DNA from: an uncultured Alphaproteobacteria bacterium
GTDB taxonomy: Bacteria; Pseudomonadota; Alphaproteobacteria; Rhodobacterales; Rhodobacteraceae
Assembly: GCA_902533625.1 (NCBI GenBank)
Contig: CACAMI010000006.1
Location: 1-64,000 of the forward strand
DNA length: 64,000 bases
Direction of reading: 5' to 3'
Under the pieces are notes generated by a model, which saw only the letters and a program-made list of their open reading frames with translations, had not been told where the DNA came from and made no database searches. How positions within the stretch are numbered: position 1 is the first letter of the stretch; every line of letters begins with the position of its first letter. Position numbers and translations under genes: made by a program. Positions 47,971-57,371 of this stretch are shown piece after piece.

Positions 47971-49104
47971 CTAAGATAAAAAGCTTGGTGCAAGGAAATA
48001 AAAACAGTAAGAAAGAATTAGTGCAGGAATTGTACTTAAAAGCGTAGCAACCGCAGCTATCTTTGGGGAAATTGCTAGAGCAGGGAATAAGGCATCTCCG
48101 TCATTTGAAATTGCATTTCCTAGCAGTGCAGAAAACGGAATCAATCCATTTATATACATTGTAGTGACTAAAATTTGAGGGCCACAACCTGGAATTAGGC
48201 CAATAAGTACTGCTAAGAGTGGAAGAAGCCAGGCGACTGATTGAAAAAGGTTAACTAAATCTAGGCCTGTCCCATAAATTGTGTATTCGAAAGTTAAGAA
48301 GGCTAGAACCACCCAAGTCGAAATAAAGCAAGTTTCTTCAGTGGCTCGAATTTGGGCTGAGTCTTCTGGGTGTGTCATGTATTTAACCGGAGAAATTGAC
48401 CATATTATCAATCCTAAAAATATACCACATTGCGCTATTATTGAGCTAAGAAAAGTAAAGCTTTCAGAAATTTCAATAAAAGAGAGTCTCATTATTCCAA
48501 AAATAAATCCAGGAAAAAATAAGATTATATATAGTCTATACTTAAAATTAGATTTCAAGATCCTTTTGATATTTAAAGAGCCTCGTTCAATTTTGTGGAA
48601 CTTACTTTTATAAAAAAAATCAACTAAATAGCCACATATAATTCCCGCCAACCAACACATTGGCAGCAAAAATAGTGCCGTATCCGGTTTTTTTGCAATT
48701 AAAAGAAAGGCGGCATCTCCCATAGTTGAGGTGAGAGCTGCAACTACGGCTCCCAATGTGACACTGCCAGAATTATGTGCTGTGATTACTATCACTGCTC
48801 CCCCACATCCAGGCAAAGCACCCAGAAAACTTGATAGTGGAACTTGGAGATTTTTCTGCTTTCTCATCAATTGTCTTAGATCGATTTTAAATAATTGTTC
48901 TGCTCCGTAGAATACCAATAGTGTAAATGCCACAAATACGCTGACGCCAAGATATGCATCTTCAAGAGAAGTTAAAGTAATTTTGCCAATTTCACTGGGG
49001 TATAGAGAAAGGGCACCTAGCACAATAACAAGAGCGATGCGAGAATTAAAATAATTGTTTGGTGCCCAGTTCATTGACCTGCTTTCTAAATTCAAATTCA
49101 GCAT
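47971..49104 (-). CDS. ArsP_2-type putative heavy-metal (manganese) exporter
   Basis: An inner-membrane protein of 377 residues with about ten hydrophobic segments. Two related motifs, SFLGALPGCGGAVIV near residue 95 and LIGLIPGCGPQILV near residue 310, suggest an inverted duplicated pore, and two further polar segments STMGDAAFLLIA and NAISNDGDALFPA echo each other. This pattern matches the ArsP_2/putative manganese transporter family. Two Fur-type palindromes in its promoter support metal control. It is divergent from the thioesterase genes. Confidence 0.72.
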   Translation of the reverse strand: MLNLNLESRSMNWAPNNYFNSRIALVIVLGALSLYPSEIGKITLTSLEDAYLGVSVFVAFTLLVFYGAEQLFKIDLRQLMRKQKNLQVPLSSFLGALPGCGGAVIVITAHNSGSVTLGAVVAALTSTMGDAAFLLIAKKPDTALFLLPMCWLAGIICGYLVDFFYKSKFHKIERGSLNIKRILKSNFKYRLYIILFFPGFIFGIMRLSFIEISESFTFLSSIIAQCGIFLGLIIWSISPVKYMTHPEDSAQIRATEETCFISTWVVLAFLTFEYTIYGTGLDLVNLFQSVAWLLPLLAVLIGLIPGCGPQILVTTMYINGLIPFSALLGNAISNDGDALFPALAISPKIAAVATLLSTIPALILSYCFYFLAPSFLS

Positions 49105-49135
49105 TTCTCTATATTAAGTTTATCTATGGACTAAT

Positions 49136-49154
49136 ATTGCGAATGAGTTGCAAT
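49136..49154. promoter_or_regulatory. Fur-family-type operator, distal copy
   Basis: A 19-base imperfect palindrome, ATTGCGAAT-G-AGTTGCAAT, with 7 of 9 base pairs complementary. Its left half-site ATTGCGAAT is identical to that of the second copy at 49167. It is 32-50 bases upstream of the metal exporter start (counted on the reverse strand). Confidence 0.5.
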
Positions 49155-49166
49155 TACAATACGCAA

Positions 49167-49185
49167 ATTGCGAATAATTCTCAAT
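49167..49185. promoter_or_regulatory. Fur-family-type operator, second copy
   Basis: A 19-base palindrome ATTGCGAAT-A-ATTCTCAAT with 8 of 9 pairs complementary, in the 7-1-7 form (TGCGAAT-A-ATTCTCA) typical of Fur, Mur and related regulators. Its centre is 31 bases from the first copy, close to three turns of the helix. It lies 63-81 bases before the exporter start and about 86 before the thioesterase start, so it could affect either. Confidence 0.55.
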
Positions 49186-49270
49186 AGCAAAAATTACAAT
49201 TATAAGATTAATTACCTCTGGAAAATTTTTTCATTAGGTTTATGACTATGAATTATAAGGAGCTTTATTT

Positions 49271-49699
49271 ATGAAACTTGATGAAAGTGACCTCGCTGAA
49301 CAGGTTATTGATTTTTTTAATAAGCTACCCTTTAACAAATTTATGGGCATATCACTCATAAGGATAGGTAAAGGCTCGGCTGAGATGATGGTAGATTATA
49401 ATAATAATTTGATTGGAGATAGTGAAAGTAAAGTAATTCACGGCGGTGTGGTGACAACGTTACTAGATGCAGCCTGTGGAGCTGCGGTAATGTCAGCAGG
49501 AATGCCAAAAGTTCCTACAGCTACAATTGATCTTAGAATTGATTATATGCGTTCAGCCAAGCCTGGAAAAATGATTTTGGCAAAGGCTAATTGTTTCAGA
49601 ATTACATCAAGTGTGGCTTTTGTGAAGGCAGATGCTACAGATGGAGTCGATGAAGTTCCTGTAGCATCAGCAAGTGGAGCATTTACTTCTCCAATCTAG
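49271..49699 (+). CDS. PaaI-type hotdog-fold thioesterase
   Basis: A small acyl-CoA thioesterase-like protein of 142 residues. The hotdog segment VIHGGVVTTLLDAACGAAV carries the HGG motif, and later strands TATIDLRIDYMRSAKPG are typical of the PaaI/YbgC-related group. An AAGGAG ribosome site precedes ATG 49271. It is followed by a second, different hotdog protein and a MATE exporter. Substrate unknown. Confidence 0.87.
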   Translation: MKLDESDLAEQVIDFFNKLPFNKFMGISLIRIGKGSAEMMVDYNNNLIGDSESKVIHGGVVTTLLDAACGAAVMSAGMPKVPTATIDLRIDYMRSAKPGKMILAKANCFRITSSVAFVKADATDGVDEVPVASASGAFTSPI

Positions 49700-49711
49700 G
49701 AAACTTATTTA

Positions 49712-50215
49712 TTGAAAGGAATAGTTATTCCAAAGAAATCACACGAGGAAAGTACTCATATACTATATGATGTAGTTGATAGGATACCTTTTATAGATTT
49801 CTTAGGTGTCAAGTTTGACCTTTTTGAGGATAAGCTAACAGCAAGATTGCCTTTCAAGCCCGAGCTGATAGGAAATGGATTCATTAAGGCTCTGCATGGT
49901 GGAGCCATAGGTTCATTTTTAGAAACTGTGGCCATTGTTGAGTTAGCACATTATCTAAATATGAGTAAAAAAATCCCCCAGAAAATGGGGAAAATTAAAT
50001 TACCTAAAACAATTGATTTTACTATAGATTATATGTATCCGGGCTTGGACCAAGACTCATTTGCTTTGGCCAAGGTGAATAGGGCTGGAAAAAGGTATGC
50101 ATCAGTTTCGGTAAAGGCCTGGCAGGAAAATAAGGAAAAGCCTTTCGCTCAGGCAATCGGTCATTTTTTGGTTCCCAAAATAGATTTAAAATCGTGGGAA
50201 AATGAGACCAGATAG
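49712..50215 (+). CDS. Second PaaI-type hotdog-fold thioesterase
   Basis: A 167-residue hotdog protein with KALHGGAIGSFLETVAIVEL and TIDFTIDYMYPG. It is clearly related in layout to its upstream neighbour but longer at both ends, so the pair may act as a heteromer. Start TTG 49712 lies 12 bases after the previous stop with AGGAAA upstream. Its end overlaps the MATE gene by 14 bases. Confidence 0.82.
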   Translation: MKGIVIPKKSHEESTHILYDVVDRIPFIDFLGVKFDLFEDKLTARLPFKPELIGNGFIKALHGGAIGSFLETVAIVELAHYLNMSKKIPQKMGKIKLPKTIDFTIDYMYPGLDQDSFALAKVNRAGKRYASVSVKAWQENKEKPFAQAIGHFLVPKIDLKSWENETR

Positions 50216-51521
50216 CAACATAAGTAATAGGCGATTTTTTGCTATTGCTGTTCCAATAATATTTGCAAACATTACAATTCCTATGATTGGTTTGGTTGAT
50301 ACAGCCGTCATTGGTCATTTAGGTTCTGCCGTTTTAATTGCTGGGGCAGGTATGGGTGCTGCTTTCCTCACTGGTGTTTATCATCTATTTAATTTTCTGA
50401 CTACGGGAGTTTCTGCATTCACATCGCAGGCTAGAGGAAAGTCTGATCAGATAGAGGTTTTGGCCAACGGATTGAGGGGCATGCTTATGGGTTTGGTCTT
50501 GGGTCTTTGTATATTTATCGTACATAAGCCGCTATTTAATTTTATTTTTTTTATTAGTCCAGCAGAGGATTTGGTAAACGATATAGCTCATAGATATATC
50601 AGTATTAGGGTCTTTGCAGCTCCTTTTGCCTTGGCTAACTTTGCCTTTATGGGCTGGTTACTTGCTGTAGAGAAAAGCTTCACCGTTATGCTGATTCAAT
50701 CTTCAGTAACATTAATGAATATTATTTTAGATCTCTTTTTCGTAATCTATTTAGAACTAGGTGTGCCGGGAGTGGCAATGGCCAGCGCAATTTCTGAAGC
50801 TTTTGGATTTTCTTTATCGCTTTTTTTCTGTAGGAAAATTTTTACAAAAAAATTGTTTATTGAAAGAAAGTTTATTTTTAATCTATCGAAGTGGCTAAAG
50901 ATTCTAGGAGCAAACACCGATATCTTTCTTAGAACCCTACTTCTAGAGTGTGTAGCAATAAGCTATATAGTGATTGGCTCAACATTAGGGACCTTAACTC
51001 AAGCCACAAATCAAATACTATATCAATTTTTAAGTTTTTCCTCATATGCCTTAGATGGGTTCGCCTTTTCATCTCAGGTCCTTGTAGGAATTTCTTATGG
51101 TCAAAAAAGTTTATCCGATTTTAGAAAGGTTTTCGTAATGGGGCTGAAATGGGGTTTAGCCGGAGGGGGGTTCTTAACAGCTGTATTTTTAATTTTTGGG
51201 GAACACTTTGTGGACTTAATGACAGTGGCTGAAGATGTTAGAGAAGAGGCATATCACTTTTTATTTTTTATGGCCATCACACCTCTTACAGGAGTTTCTT
51301 CGTGGATCTTAGATGGTGTTTTTGTAGGTGCACTGGAAACAAAAAAAATGAGGAGGGCTATGCTTGAAAGTGTTATTTTTTACGGAATAGTTGCGGCTAT
51401 TACAGTGCCAACATTTGGAAACTATGGTTTATGGTTATCTGTTTCAGGGTTATTTATTTGTAGAGCAGTTACGCTTTTGGTGCGTTATAGATCTTTAGAG
51501 ACTTCCTTAAGTAAATTATAA
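50202..51521 (+). CDS. MATE family efflux transporter (DinF-like)
   Basis: A sodium- or proton-driven exporter of 439 residues with twelve hydrophobic segments. The opening PIIFANITIPMIGLVDTAVIGHLG and the mid-protein GVPGVAMASAISEAFGFSLS mark the DinF branch of the MATE family. ATG 50202 lies within the end of the thioesterase gene. The substrate cannot be predicted. Confidence 0.9.
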   Translation: MRPDSNISNRRFFAIAVPIIFANITIPMIGLVDTAVIGHLGSAVLIAGAGMGAAFLTGVYHLFNFLTTGVSAFTSQARGKSDQIEVLANGLRGMLMGLVLGLCIFIVHKPLFNFIFFISPAEDLVNDIAHRYISIRVFAAPFALANFAFMGWLLAVEKSFTVMLIQSSVTLMNIILDLFFVIYLELGVPGVAMASAISEAFGFSLSLFFCRKIFTKKLFIERKFIFNLSKWLKILGANTDIFLRTLLLECVAISYIVIGSTLGTLTQATNQILYQFLSFSSYALDGFAFSSQVLVGISYGQKSLSDFRKVFVMGLKWGLAGGGFLTAVFLIFGEHFVDLMTVAEDVREEAYHFLFFMAITPLTGVSSWILDGVFVGALETKKMRRAMLESVIFYGIVAAITVPTFGNYGLWLSVSGLFICRAVTLLVRYRSLETSLSKL

Positions 51522-51524
51522 AAC

Positions 51525-52574
51525 TTAACTAAGCCATTTTTTGTGATCAATACCAGTTACTGATTTAATGCTTTGCACGCCATCTTTTTTCAATAATGTA
51601 TCAAGGCTTCTAACAATTTCTTCAATTACTCCAATACCTTTATATCCAATTGCCGTATAAATTTGAAGAGCTGAAGCTCCAGCTTTGATTTTTTCATATG
51701 CGTCTTCTCCTGAGAAGATTCCGCCTACCCCAATCAAAGGGATTTCACCTGACGATATGCTAAAAAGTTCAGCTAATTTCTTTGTTGAAATAGAAAATAT
51801 GGGCCTTCCAGACAAACCTCCTCTCTCATTCTTATTTTTACTATTGAGGTTATTTCTGGAGACGGTTGTATTTGTAGCAATTAGGCCATCTAATTTAAAT
51901 TTAACTGATACTTCTACTATTTCTTCAAGTCTTTTAAGGTTTGTGTCTGGGTCAATTTTTAAAAATATTTTAATAGGTTTTGAAAATGAATTATTCATTT
52001 CACAAACAGCTGATAACAAATCTGTTAAATTGTTCTTACTTTGTAATGTCCTTAAATTGGGTGTGTTTGGTGACGAAATATTTATAGTGGCAAAATCAAA
52101 ATGCTTTTCACATTTTTTAAGGACATTCACATAATCTTCTAATTTGTTTTCAGATTTTCTATTTGCTCCAATGTTTATCCCCACAATTCCAAGTGGACGA
52201 GCTTCACTCACGCGCTTTTGCACGGCATCTATTCCGTGGTTATTGAAACCTAATCTATTAATCAAACCTAAATCTTCCCATAGTCTAAAGACCCTTGGTT
52301 TTTGGTTTCCCTTTTGTGGTAGAGGTGTAATGGCTCCAATTTCAGTGAAGCTTGCTCCAAAATTAAAGCTAGCTTGTATTATTTCACCATTTTTATCAAA
52401 GCCACCAGATAAACCTAATGGGTGATATAAGTTTAACCCAGCCACCTCAGTTTTTAGCCGATCACTTTCAAATCGAAATTTTTTTCTTCTGCTAAATTTT
52501 AGAAATTTAATCGCTATGTAGTGGGCTAGCTCGGGCTCTAGAAAGTGTAAAAGTTTTAAACCAGAGCTATACAT
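51525..52574 (-). CDS. pyrD: Dihydroorotate dehydrogenase (quinone)
   Basis: Oxidises dihydroorotate to orotate with quinone in pyrimidine synthesis, bound to the inner membrane. The N-terminal helices (LKLLHFLEPELAHYIAIKFL) identify the membrane-bound class 2. FMN motifs are HPLGLSGGFDKNGE, NISSPNTPNLRTLQ with the catalytic serine, GLIATNTTVSR and GVGGIFSGEDAYEKI. Length 349 is usual. Its start adjoins the stop of the DUF952 gene. Confidence 0.94.
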   Translation of the reverse strand: MYSSGLKLLHFLEPELAHYIAIKFLKFSRRKKFRFESDRLKTEVAGLNLYHPLGLSGGFDKNGEIIQASFNFGASFTEIGAITPLPQKGNQKPRVFRLWEDLGLINRLGFNNHGIDAVQKRVSEARPLGIVGINIGANRKSENKLEDYVNVLKKCEKHFDFATINISSPNTPNLRTLQSKNNLTDLLSAVCEMNNSFSKPIKIFLKIDPDTNLKRLEEIVEVSVKFKLDGLIATNTTVSRNNLNSKNKNERGGLSGRPIFSISTKKLAELFSISSGEIPLIGVGGIFSGEDAYEKIKAGASALQIYTAIGYKGIGVIEEIVRSLDTLLKKDGVQSIKSVTGIDHKKWLS

Positions 52575-52913
52575 TTAATTCATAAAATCGACAGGTATTG
52601 AGAAGTGACCTTGATTTTTTTTCAAAAAAATTTTTTTGTCGATATTTTCGAAATGTATCTTTCCGTATAGATGAGGAAAGAGATCATTATTTCGCGAGGT
52701 TTCCCACACTAGTCCATCAAGTCTAGCGGATCGAAAAGCTAAGATGTAGACACTTTTTAAATTAGAGAAGTGTATTTCAAGAGTTTCTTTCAGCTGATTT
52801 GCCGTTGATAAATGAATGAAGCCATCTTTCGTGTCAACTGCAGATCCATATGAGACCTTTTGGTTTTTTAGGGTTAAGAACTCTTTTTCAAGCAATATCT
52901 TATAAACAATCAT
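52575..52913 (-). CDS. DUF952 family protein
   Basis: A 112-residue cytoplasmic protein with the conserved YGSAVDTKDGFIHLSTANQL segment and the later FPHLYGKIHF, both typical of DUF952. Function unknown; some relatives are grouped with glutathione S-transferase-like or ADP-ribosyl folds. It is directly upstream of pyrD with no gap, an arrangement I recall from other Rhodobacterales. Confidence 0.88.
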   Translation of the reverse strand: MIVYKILLEKEFLTLKNQKVSYGSAVDTKDGFIHLSTANQLKETLEIHFSNLKSVYILAFRSARLDGLVWETSRNNDLFPHLYGKIHFENIDKKIFLKKNQGHFSIPVDFMN

Positions 52914-52928
52914 CTGATCTCTTAAGAA

Positions 52929-54311
52929 TTAATCTAGGATACCTTCTGCAAATGCCCAATCCCTAGTTGCGTCTAAAGCTTTTTTTACAGGATCGAATAA
53001 TTCATCGAGTTGTTGCTCCGTGATTATCATTGGTGGACAAAAAGCTACACTGTCTCCAATAGCTCTTATCATTATTCCTTTGTTTAATAATTCAGAAGCC
53101 ATTTTAGCTCCAACCTTTCCTGGCTCTTTAAAGGGCGCGGGTGTCTTATTTGGAGTTAGCTCTAGGGCTCCCATTAAGCCCAGAGATCTAGCTTCTCCAA
53201 CAATATCATGGTCTGAAAAGCTATTTAATTTTGATTTAAAACTAGAAGAAAGGTTTCTTACATTTTGTAAAATATTTCTTTCCTGATAAATCTCCAAAGC
53301 CTTTATGCCAACTGCGCAACCGACAGGGTGGCCTCCATATGTAAATCCGTGTCCGAAAGTTCCTAGTGTTCCAGTATGCTCCTCAATCACATTAGCCATT
53401 TCATTATCTATTGCTACTGCAGATAAAGGCGCATACCCTGCTGTAAGTTGCTTAGCCATTGAGATCGAATTTGGACTCATGCCTAATGTTTGGGAGCCAA
53501 ACCACTCACCGGTACGACCAAATCCACAAATAACCTCATCTGATATTGCTATAATATCATATTTTTTTAGAACTTTTCCTATTTCTTCGAAGTAACTTTC
53601 TGGTGGCACAATAACTCCTCCGGCACCCATTACCGGTTCAGCGATGAAGGCTGCAACCGTATCAGGGTCCTCATTAAGCAAAAGCTCTTCAAGAGATTTA
53701 GCAAGGCGCAAAGCAAAATCCTTTTCAGTCTCTCCTTCAATTTTCTCACGCCAGAAGTGAGGTGTTTCTGTATGCTTGACAAAATCCAAAGGTAGATCGA
53801 AATCTTTGTGGTTGTAGGGTAATCCCGTTAAAGAGGCTGAAACTATTGAAACTCCATGATACCCTTTTTTGCGACTAATAATCTTTTTTTTATTTCTCCG
53901 ACCTTTGGCATTATTATAATACCATGCTAATTTGATTTGAGATTCATTTGCTTCGGATCCAGATGATTGGTAAAAAACTCTCGACATATGGCCAGGCGCA
54001 AGTTCTTTAATTTTTTCTGCAAGCTCGACTGCGGGCTCGTGACTTCGACCACTGAACAGATGGTAATAAGGTAATTTTTCGATTTGAAGTTTTGCTGCTT
54101 CTATAAGCTCTGGGTCTGAAAAACCTAATCCACAGCACCACAAACCCGACATACCTTCCAGATATCTTTTGTTCTCATTGTCATAAACATAAATTCCATC
54201 ACCTTTTTCTACAAAATGAGCTCCTGTTGTTTTTATTGCCATGGCATTTGTATATGGATGGATTAGAGATTGTAGATCTCTTGTCTGATAGTTTGTTAGC
54301 ATGTTTATCAT
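52929..54311 (-). CDS. Class III pyridoxal-phosphate aminotransferase
   Basis: An omega-aminotransferase of 460 residues. The PLP lysine is K287 in ISMAKQLTAGYAPLS, with SDEVICGFGRTGEWFGSQ and GSEANESQIKLAWYYN for cofactor binding. Relatives include putrescine-, beta-alanine- and GABA-pyruvate transaminases. It is paralogous to the enzyme at 18412-19776 but lacks any transporter or amine gene beside it, so its substrate is open. The downstream genes DUF952 and pyrD run in the same direction. Confidence 0.86.
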   Translation of the reverse strand: MINMLTNYQTRDLQSLIHPYTNAMAIKTTGAHFVEKGDGIYVYDNENKRYLEGMSGLWCCGLGFSDPELIEAAKLQIEKLPYYHLFSGRSHEPAVELAEKIKELAPGHMSRVFYQSSGSEANESQIKLAWYYNNAKGRRNKKKIISRKKGYHGVSIVSASLTGLPYNHKDFDLPLDFVKHTETPHFWREKIEGETEKDFALRLAKSLEELLLNEDPDTVAAFIAEPVMGAGGVIVPPESYFEEIGKVLKKYDIIAISDEVICGFGRTGEWFGSQTLGMSPNSISMAKQLTAGYAPLSAVAIDNEMANVIEEHTGTLGTFGHGFTYGGHPVGCAVGIKALEIYQERNILQNVRNLSSSFKSKLNSFSDHDIVGEARSLGLMGALELTPNKTPAPFKEPGKVGAKMASELLNKGIMIRAIGDSVAFCPPMIITEQQLDELFDPVKKALDATRDWAFAEGILD

Positions 54312-54326
54312 TGTTTATCCTTCAAC

Positions 54327-55025
54327 TTAATTATCTAGTTCAATAAGTCTAAAAACCTCTGGATTCCAAAAACACGCGTATCCATCTCCGTCAGGATCTA
54401 GCTTCAAAGGATCTAATTCAGGGCCTCCGTTTGCGAGAAAATATCTTTGAGAATCATCTTTTATTCTAAAACGGGAGCAGTTGTTTGGCTCATTGCTACT
54501 CCTAATATAATTTCGCCTATAAATTCTTTTGCCGACTGGATTTGTTGTTGATCGTGCAAAAGCGGCGATATTGACCGTAGCAATAATATCTGGGATATCT
54601 CCAGGCTGAATTATAATCCTTTTTTCTCTTACCTCCAATATGAAGGCAGCTGCTTCATCACGGTCAACCTTTTGCTGTTCAAATGAAAATTGAGATAAGT
54701 CAAGTGTGCCATCATCTGATGATAAAGTAGAAGCAAGCTCTTTCTGGTCTTCTTCACTTGCTATTTTTTGACCAGCTTCTCTAAGGCTTGACGAAGCGGT
54801 TTCAACAAGCTCCTTGGTTCCTTCTAGTATGTTTTCACTAGCGGATTCGGCAAGTTGGCTGACACCTTCCTTTACTTCAATTATTGAGTTAGATATTTCT
54901 TCAGTGTAAGGACTTACATTTTTTGCTATTGTAGCTCCACCTTCTTGCATTTCTGTCTGGCACGACATTATAGAAAATGTAGAGAGAAATATAAAAACTT
55001 TCAGATTCATTTTTGATAAAGGCAT
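54327..55025 (-). CDS. Lipoprotein with C-terminal excalibur-like calcium-binding domain
   Basis: A 232-residue probable lipoprotein; the lipobox is IMSC with C22. Residues 35-110 are a long acidic, serine-rich helical stretch with repeated ESASENI / ETASSSL-like units. The C-terminal 60 residues contain NCSRF...AxGGPxLD-type pattern and DPDGDGYACFWNP, the excalibur motif with aspartates that can bind calcium and two paired cysteines. It ends two bases from gatA, whose strand it shares. Another start at M6 (55010) is possible. The cellular role is not known. Confidence 0.75.
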   Translation of the reverse strand: MPLSKMNLKVFIFLSTFSIMSCQTEMQEGGATIAKNVSPYTEEISNSIIEVKEGVSQLAESASENILEGTKELVETASSSLREAGQKIASEEDQKELASTLSSDDGTLDLSQFSFEQQKVDRDEAAAFILEVREKRIIIQPGDIPDIIATVNIAAFARSTTNPVGKRIYRRNYIRSSNEPNNCSRFRIKDDSQRYFLANGGPELDPLKLDPDGDGYACFWNPEVFRLIELDN

Positions 55026-55026
55026 G

Positions 55027-56517
55027 TTATGTCCACCATTTCTTTGGGTTCTGGCTGAATTTCAAATTGTCTTCCATGACATGTGCTAAGTTTAAGATAT
55101 TAGCCTCTTCCCAAGGTCGTCCTATGAGCTGTAGTCCCAATGGAAGGCCTTGTTTATTTAAACCTGCAGGCAGACTTATTGCAGGTAGTCCCGCTAAGTT
55201 TGTTGGAACAGTAAAGATATCATTCAGGTACATCTCAACTGGGCTCATTTCATCTTTTTTCCCAATAGGAAAAGCTGAACTGGGCGTTGTTGGGGTCAAC
55301 AAAGCCTCTATGCCTTCTTTGTATAGGTTTTCAAAATCTTCCTTAATCAGGGTTCTGACCTGTTGGGCTTTAATATAATACGCTTCATAAAAGCCAGTGG
55401 ATAGTACAAATGTCCCAATCAATAGGCGCCTCTTCACCTCATCGCCAAAGCCCTCTGACCGAGTTTTTTCATACAAGTCAATTAAATTATCTCCAGGGCT
55501 AATTTGTGCTCTATATCCATATTTTACGCCATCGTAACGCGCTAAATTTGAAGAGGCTTCGGCAGGAGCTATTACATAATATGCTGGAAGTGCATACTGG
55601 GTGTGAGGTAAGCTTACATCTATTAATTCAGCGCCAGCACTTTCAAGAACATTTTTACCCTTGTCCCAGAGATCTTGAATTTCTTGTGGCATCTCTTCCG
55701 TTTTATATTCATGTGGAATTCCAATCTTTTTGCCTTTAATACTTTTGCCAATGTCGGCTTCAAAATCAGGTTTATTAATTTTTGCACTAGTACTATCCTT
55801 TGGATCGTGGCCTGAAATTGTCTTTAGAACAATTGCAGCGTCGCGAACTGTTTTAGTCATTGGCCCAGCTTGATCAAGTGATGAAGCAAAAGCGATTATT
55901 CCATATCGGGAGCAACGCCCATAAGTTGGCTTTAGCCCCACTATACCAGTAAATGATGCTGGTTGGCGAATTGAGCCTCCCGTATCTGTGCCCAGACTTG
56001 CAGCGCATAAGTCAGCTGAAACTGCAGCTGCTGAACCTCCAGAAGACCCTCCCGGGACTAAAGCTTTAGTCAATTCTGAAGACCAAGGGTTAATGCTAGG
56101 GCCATAGCGGGATGTTTCATTAGATGATCCCATTGCAAATTCATCCATGTTAGTTTTTCCTAACATTACAGCACCAGACCTAAAAAGGTTTTCTGTAACT
56201 GTGCTCTCATAATCAGGAATGAATCCATCAAGAATTTTTGAGGCAGCTTGTGTTGGAAAGCCCCTCGTGCAAAAAATATCCTTTATTCCGAATGGGATAC
56301 CACAGAGGTCTTCTACTTCAGCACTTGCCATTTTTTTATCAGCTTCATTTGCCTGACTTATTGCAAGTTCCTCAGACACAAAGCTATAAGAATTTAATGT
56401 CTTTGCTTGTTCAATATTATTCAGATAATATCTTGTTAGCTCTAATGACGAAAGTTCTCTCTTTCTCAGCAAGCTTCTGATCTGAGAAATTGCCAGATTA
56501 CTTATATCTTCATTCAT
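55027..56517 (-). CDS. gatA: Asp-tRNA(Asn)/Glu-tRNA(Gln) amidotransferase subunit A
   Basis: The amidase subunit that releases ammonia from glutamine for transamidation of misacylated tRNA. The Ser-cisSer-Lys triad lies in [14 protein letters not shown] (lysine), [14 protein letters not shown] and [15 protein letters not shown]. Length 496 is normal. Its start overlaps the end of gatC by 4 bases (ATGA). gatB is not in the window, as is usual in this group. Confidence 0.95.
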   Translation of the reverse strand: MNEDISNLAISQIRSLLRKRELSSLELTRYYLNNIEQAKTLNSYSFVSEELAISQANEADKKMASAEVEDLCGIPFGIKDIFCTRGFPTQAASKILDGFIPDYESTVTENLFRSGAVMLGKTNMDEFAMGSSNETSRYGPSINPWSSELTKALVPGGSSGGSAAAVSADLCAASLGTDTGGSIRQPASFTGIVGLKPTYGRCSRYGIIAFASSLDQAGPMTKTVRDAAIVLKTISGHDPKDSTSAKINKPDFEADIGKSIKGKKIGIPHEYKTEEMPQEIQDLWDKGKNVLESAGAELIDVSLPHTQYALPAYYVIAPAEASSNLARYDGVKYGYRAQISPGDNLIDLYEKTRSEGFGDEVKRRLLIGTFVLSTGFYEAYYIKAQQVRTLIKEDFENLYKEGIEALLTPTTPSSAFPIGKKDEMSPVEMYLNDIFTVPTNLAGLPAISLPAGLNKQGLPLGLQLIGRPWEEANILNLAHVMEDNLKFSQNPKKWWT

Positions 56518-56801
56518 TCTATCACCTTAGGAACTGAGAAAAAGCCTTCCTTTACATTAGGTGCATTTCTTAAAATCTCGTCTGGGTAATTTCCATCACT
56601 GATTTTATCTGACCTCTCTTTTGATTCCATGGGGGTAACTGTAGTCATTGGAGATACAGAGGAAGTATCAATTTTCTCTAATTTTTTCACAAACACCAGA
56701 ACCTCTGATAGCTCCTTAGCGGTGGTTTCAGTTTGGGCGACAGTCAGTTTTAGCCTAGATAATTTAGCTATTTTCTTTACTACTTCACGATCTATTGACA
56801 C
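56514..56801 (-). CDS. gatC: Asp-tRNA(Asn)/Glu-tRNA(Gln) amidotransferase subunit C
   Basis: Small stabilising subunit of GatCAB, 95 residues. The N-terminal [16 protein letters not shown] helix and the C-terminal [18 protein letters not shown] tail are typical. It overlaps gatA by four bases, so stoichiometric translation is expected. Confidence 0.94.
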   Translation of the reverse strand: MSIDREVVKKIAKLSRLKLTVAQTETTAKELSEVLVFVKKLEKIDTSSVSPMTTVTPMESKERSDKISDGNYPDEILRNAPNVKEGFFSVPKVIE

Positions 56802-56892
56802 TTTTTCTCTTTCACAATTTATTACCTGCTACTACCACAATATATTAAGGTAGTTCTAGAAAAAAATGCTAAGAGATTAATCCAAGACGATG

Positions 56893-57345
56893 TTATCTCC
56901 GTAGCTTGAAGAAATTTTTCAATAGGTGGGAGCAAATATCCTGATTGATGCCTTTTACTATTTCTGGCTTATGGTGGTTCTGGCTATGAGTAAATATTTT
57001 TGGCCCAACTTCTATTCCACCTGATTTTCTGTCAGATGCCCCATAGACAATTTTTGATATTCGGGCAAAGGAAATAGCAGTAGCGCACATTGGACAGGGT
57101 TCAAGTGTCACAAACAAACTATAGCCGTTTAATCTTTCATTTTTTAGTGAACGGCATTCCCTTCTAATAACATTTAATTCGGCATGGGCAGTGGGGTCGG
57201 AATTGCCTATAACTAAATTATGACTGGATTGTTTTATATTACCCTCTGGGTCAATTAAAACTGCGCCAATGGGAACTTCATTGCAACTTTCTGCTATTCT
57301 AGCTTGTTCTATAGCTAAATGCATATAATGGTTTATTTTTTTCAA
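56893..57345 (-). CDS. tadA: tRNA-specific adenosine-34 deaminase
   Basis: Converts A34 to inosine in tRNA-Arg(ACG). Zinc ligands and the catalytic glutamate are in TAHAELNVIR and PCPMCATAI; SKIVYGASDRKSGG follows. Length 150 is usual. The start lies 26 bases from that of the divergent rluB, an order common in alphaproteobacteria. Confidence 0.93.
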   Translation of the reverse strand: MKKINHYMHLAIEQARIAESCNEVPIGAVLIDPEGNIKQSSHNLVIGNSDPTAHAELNVIRRECRSLKNERLNGYSLFVTLEPCPMCATAISFARISKIVYGASDRKSGGIEVGPKIFTHSQNHHKPEIVKGINQDICSHLLKNFFKLRR

Positions 57346-57371
57346 TATTTAAGCTCAGATATATATTTTAA

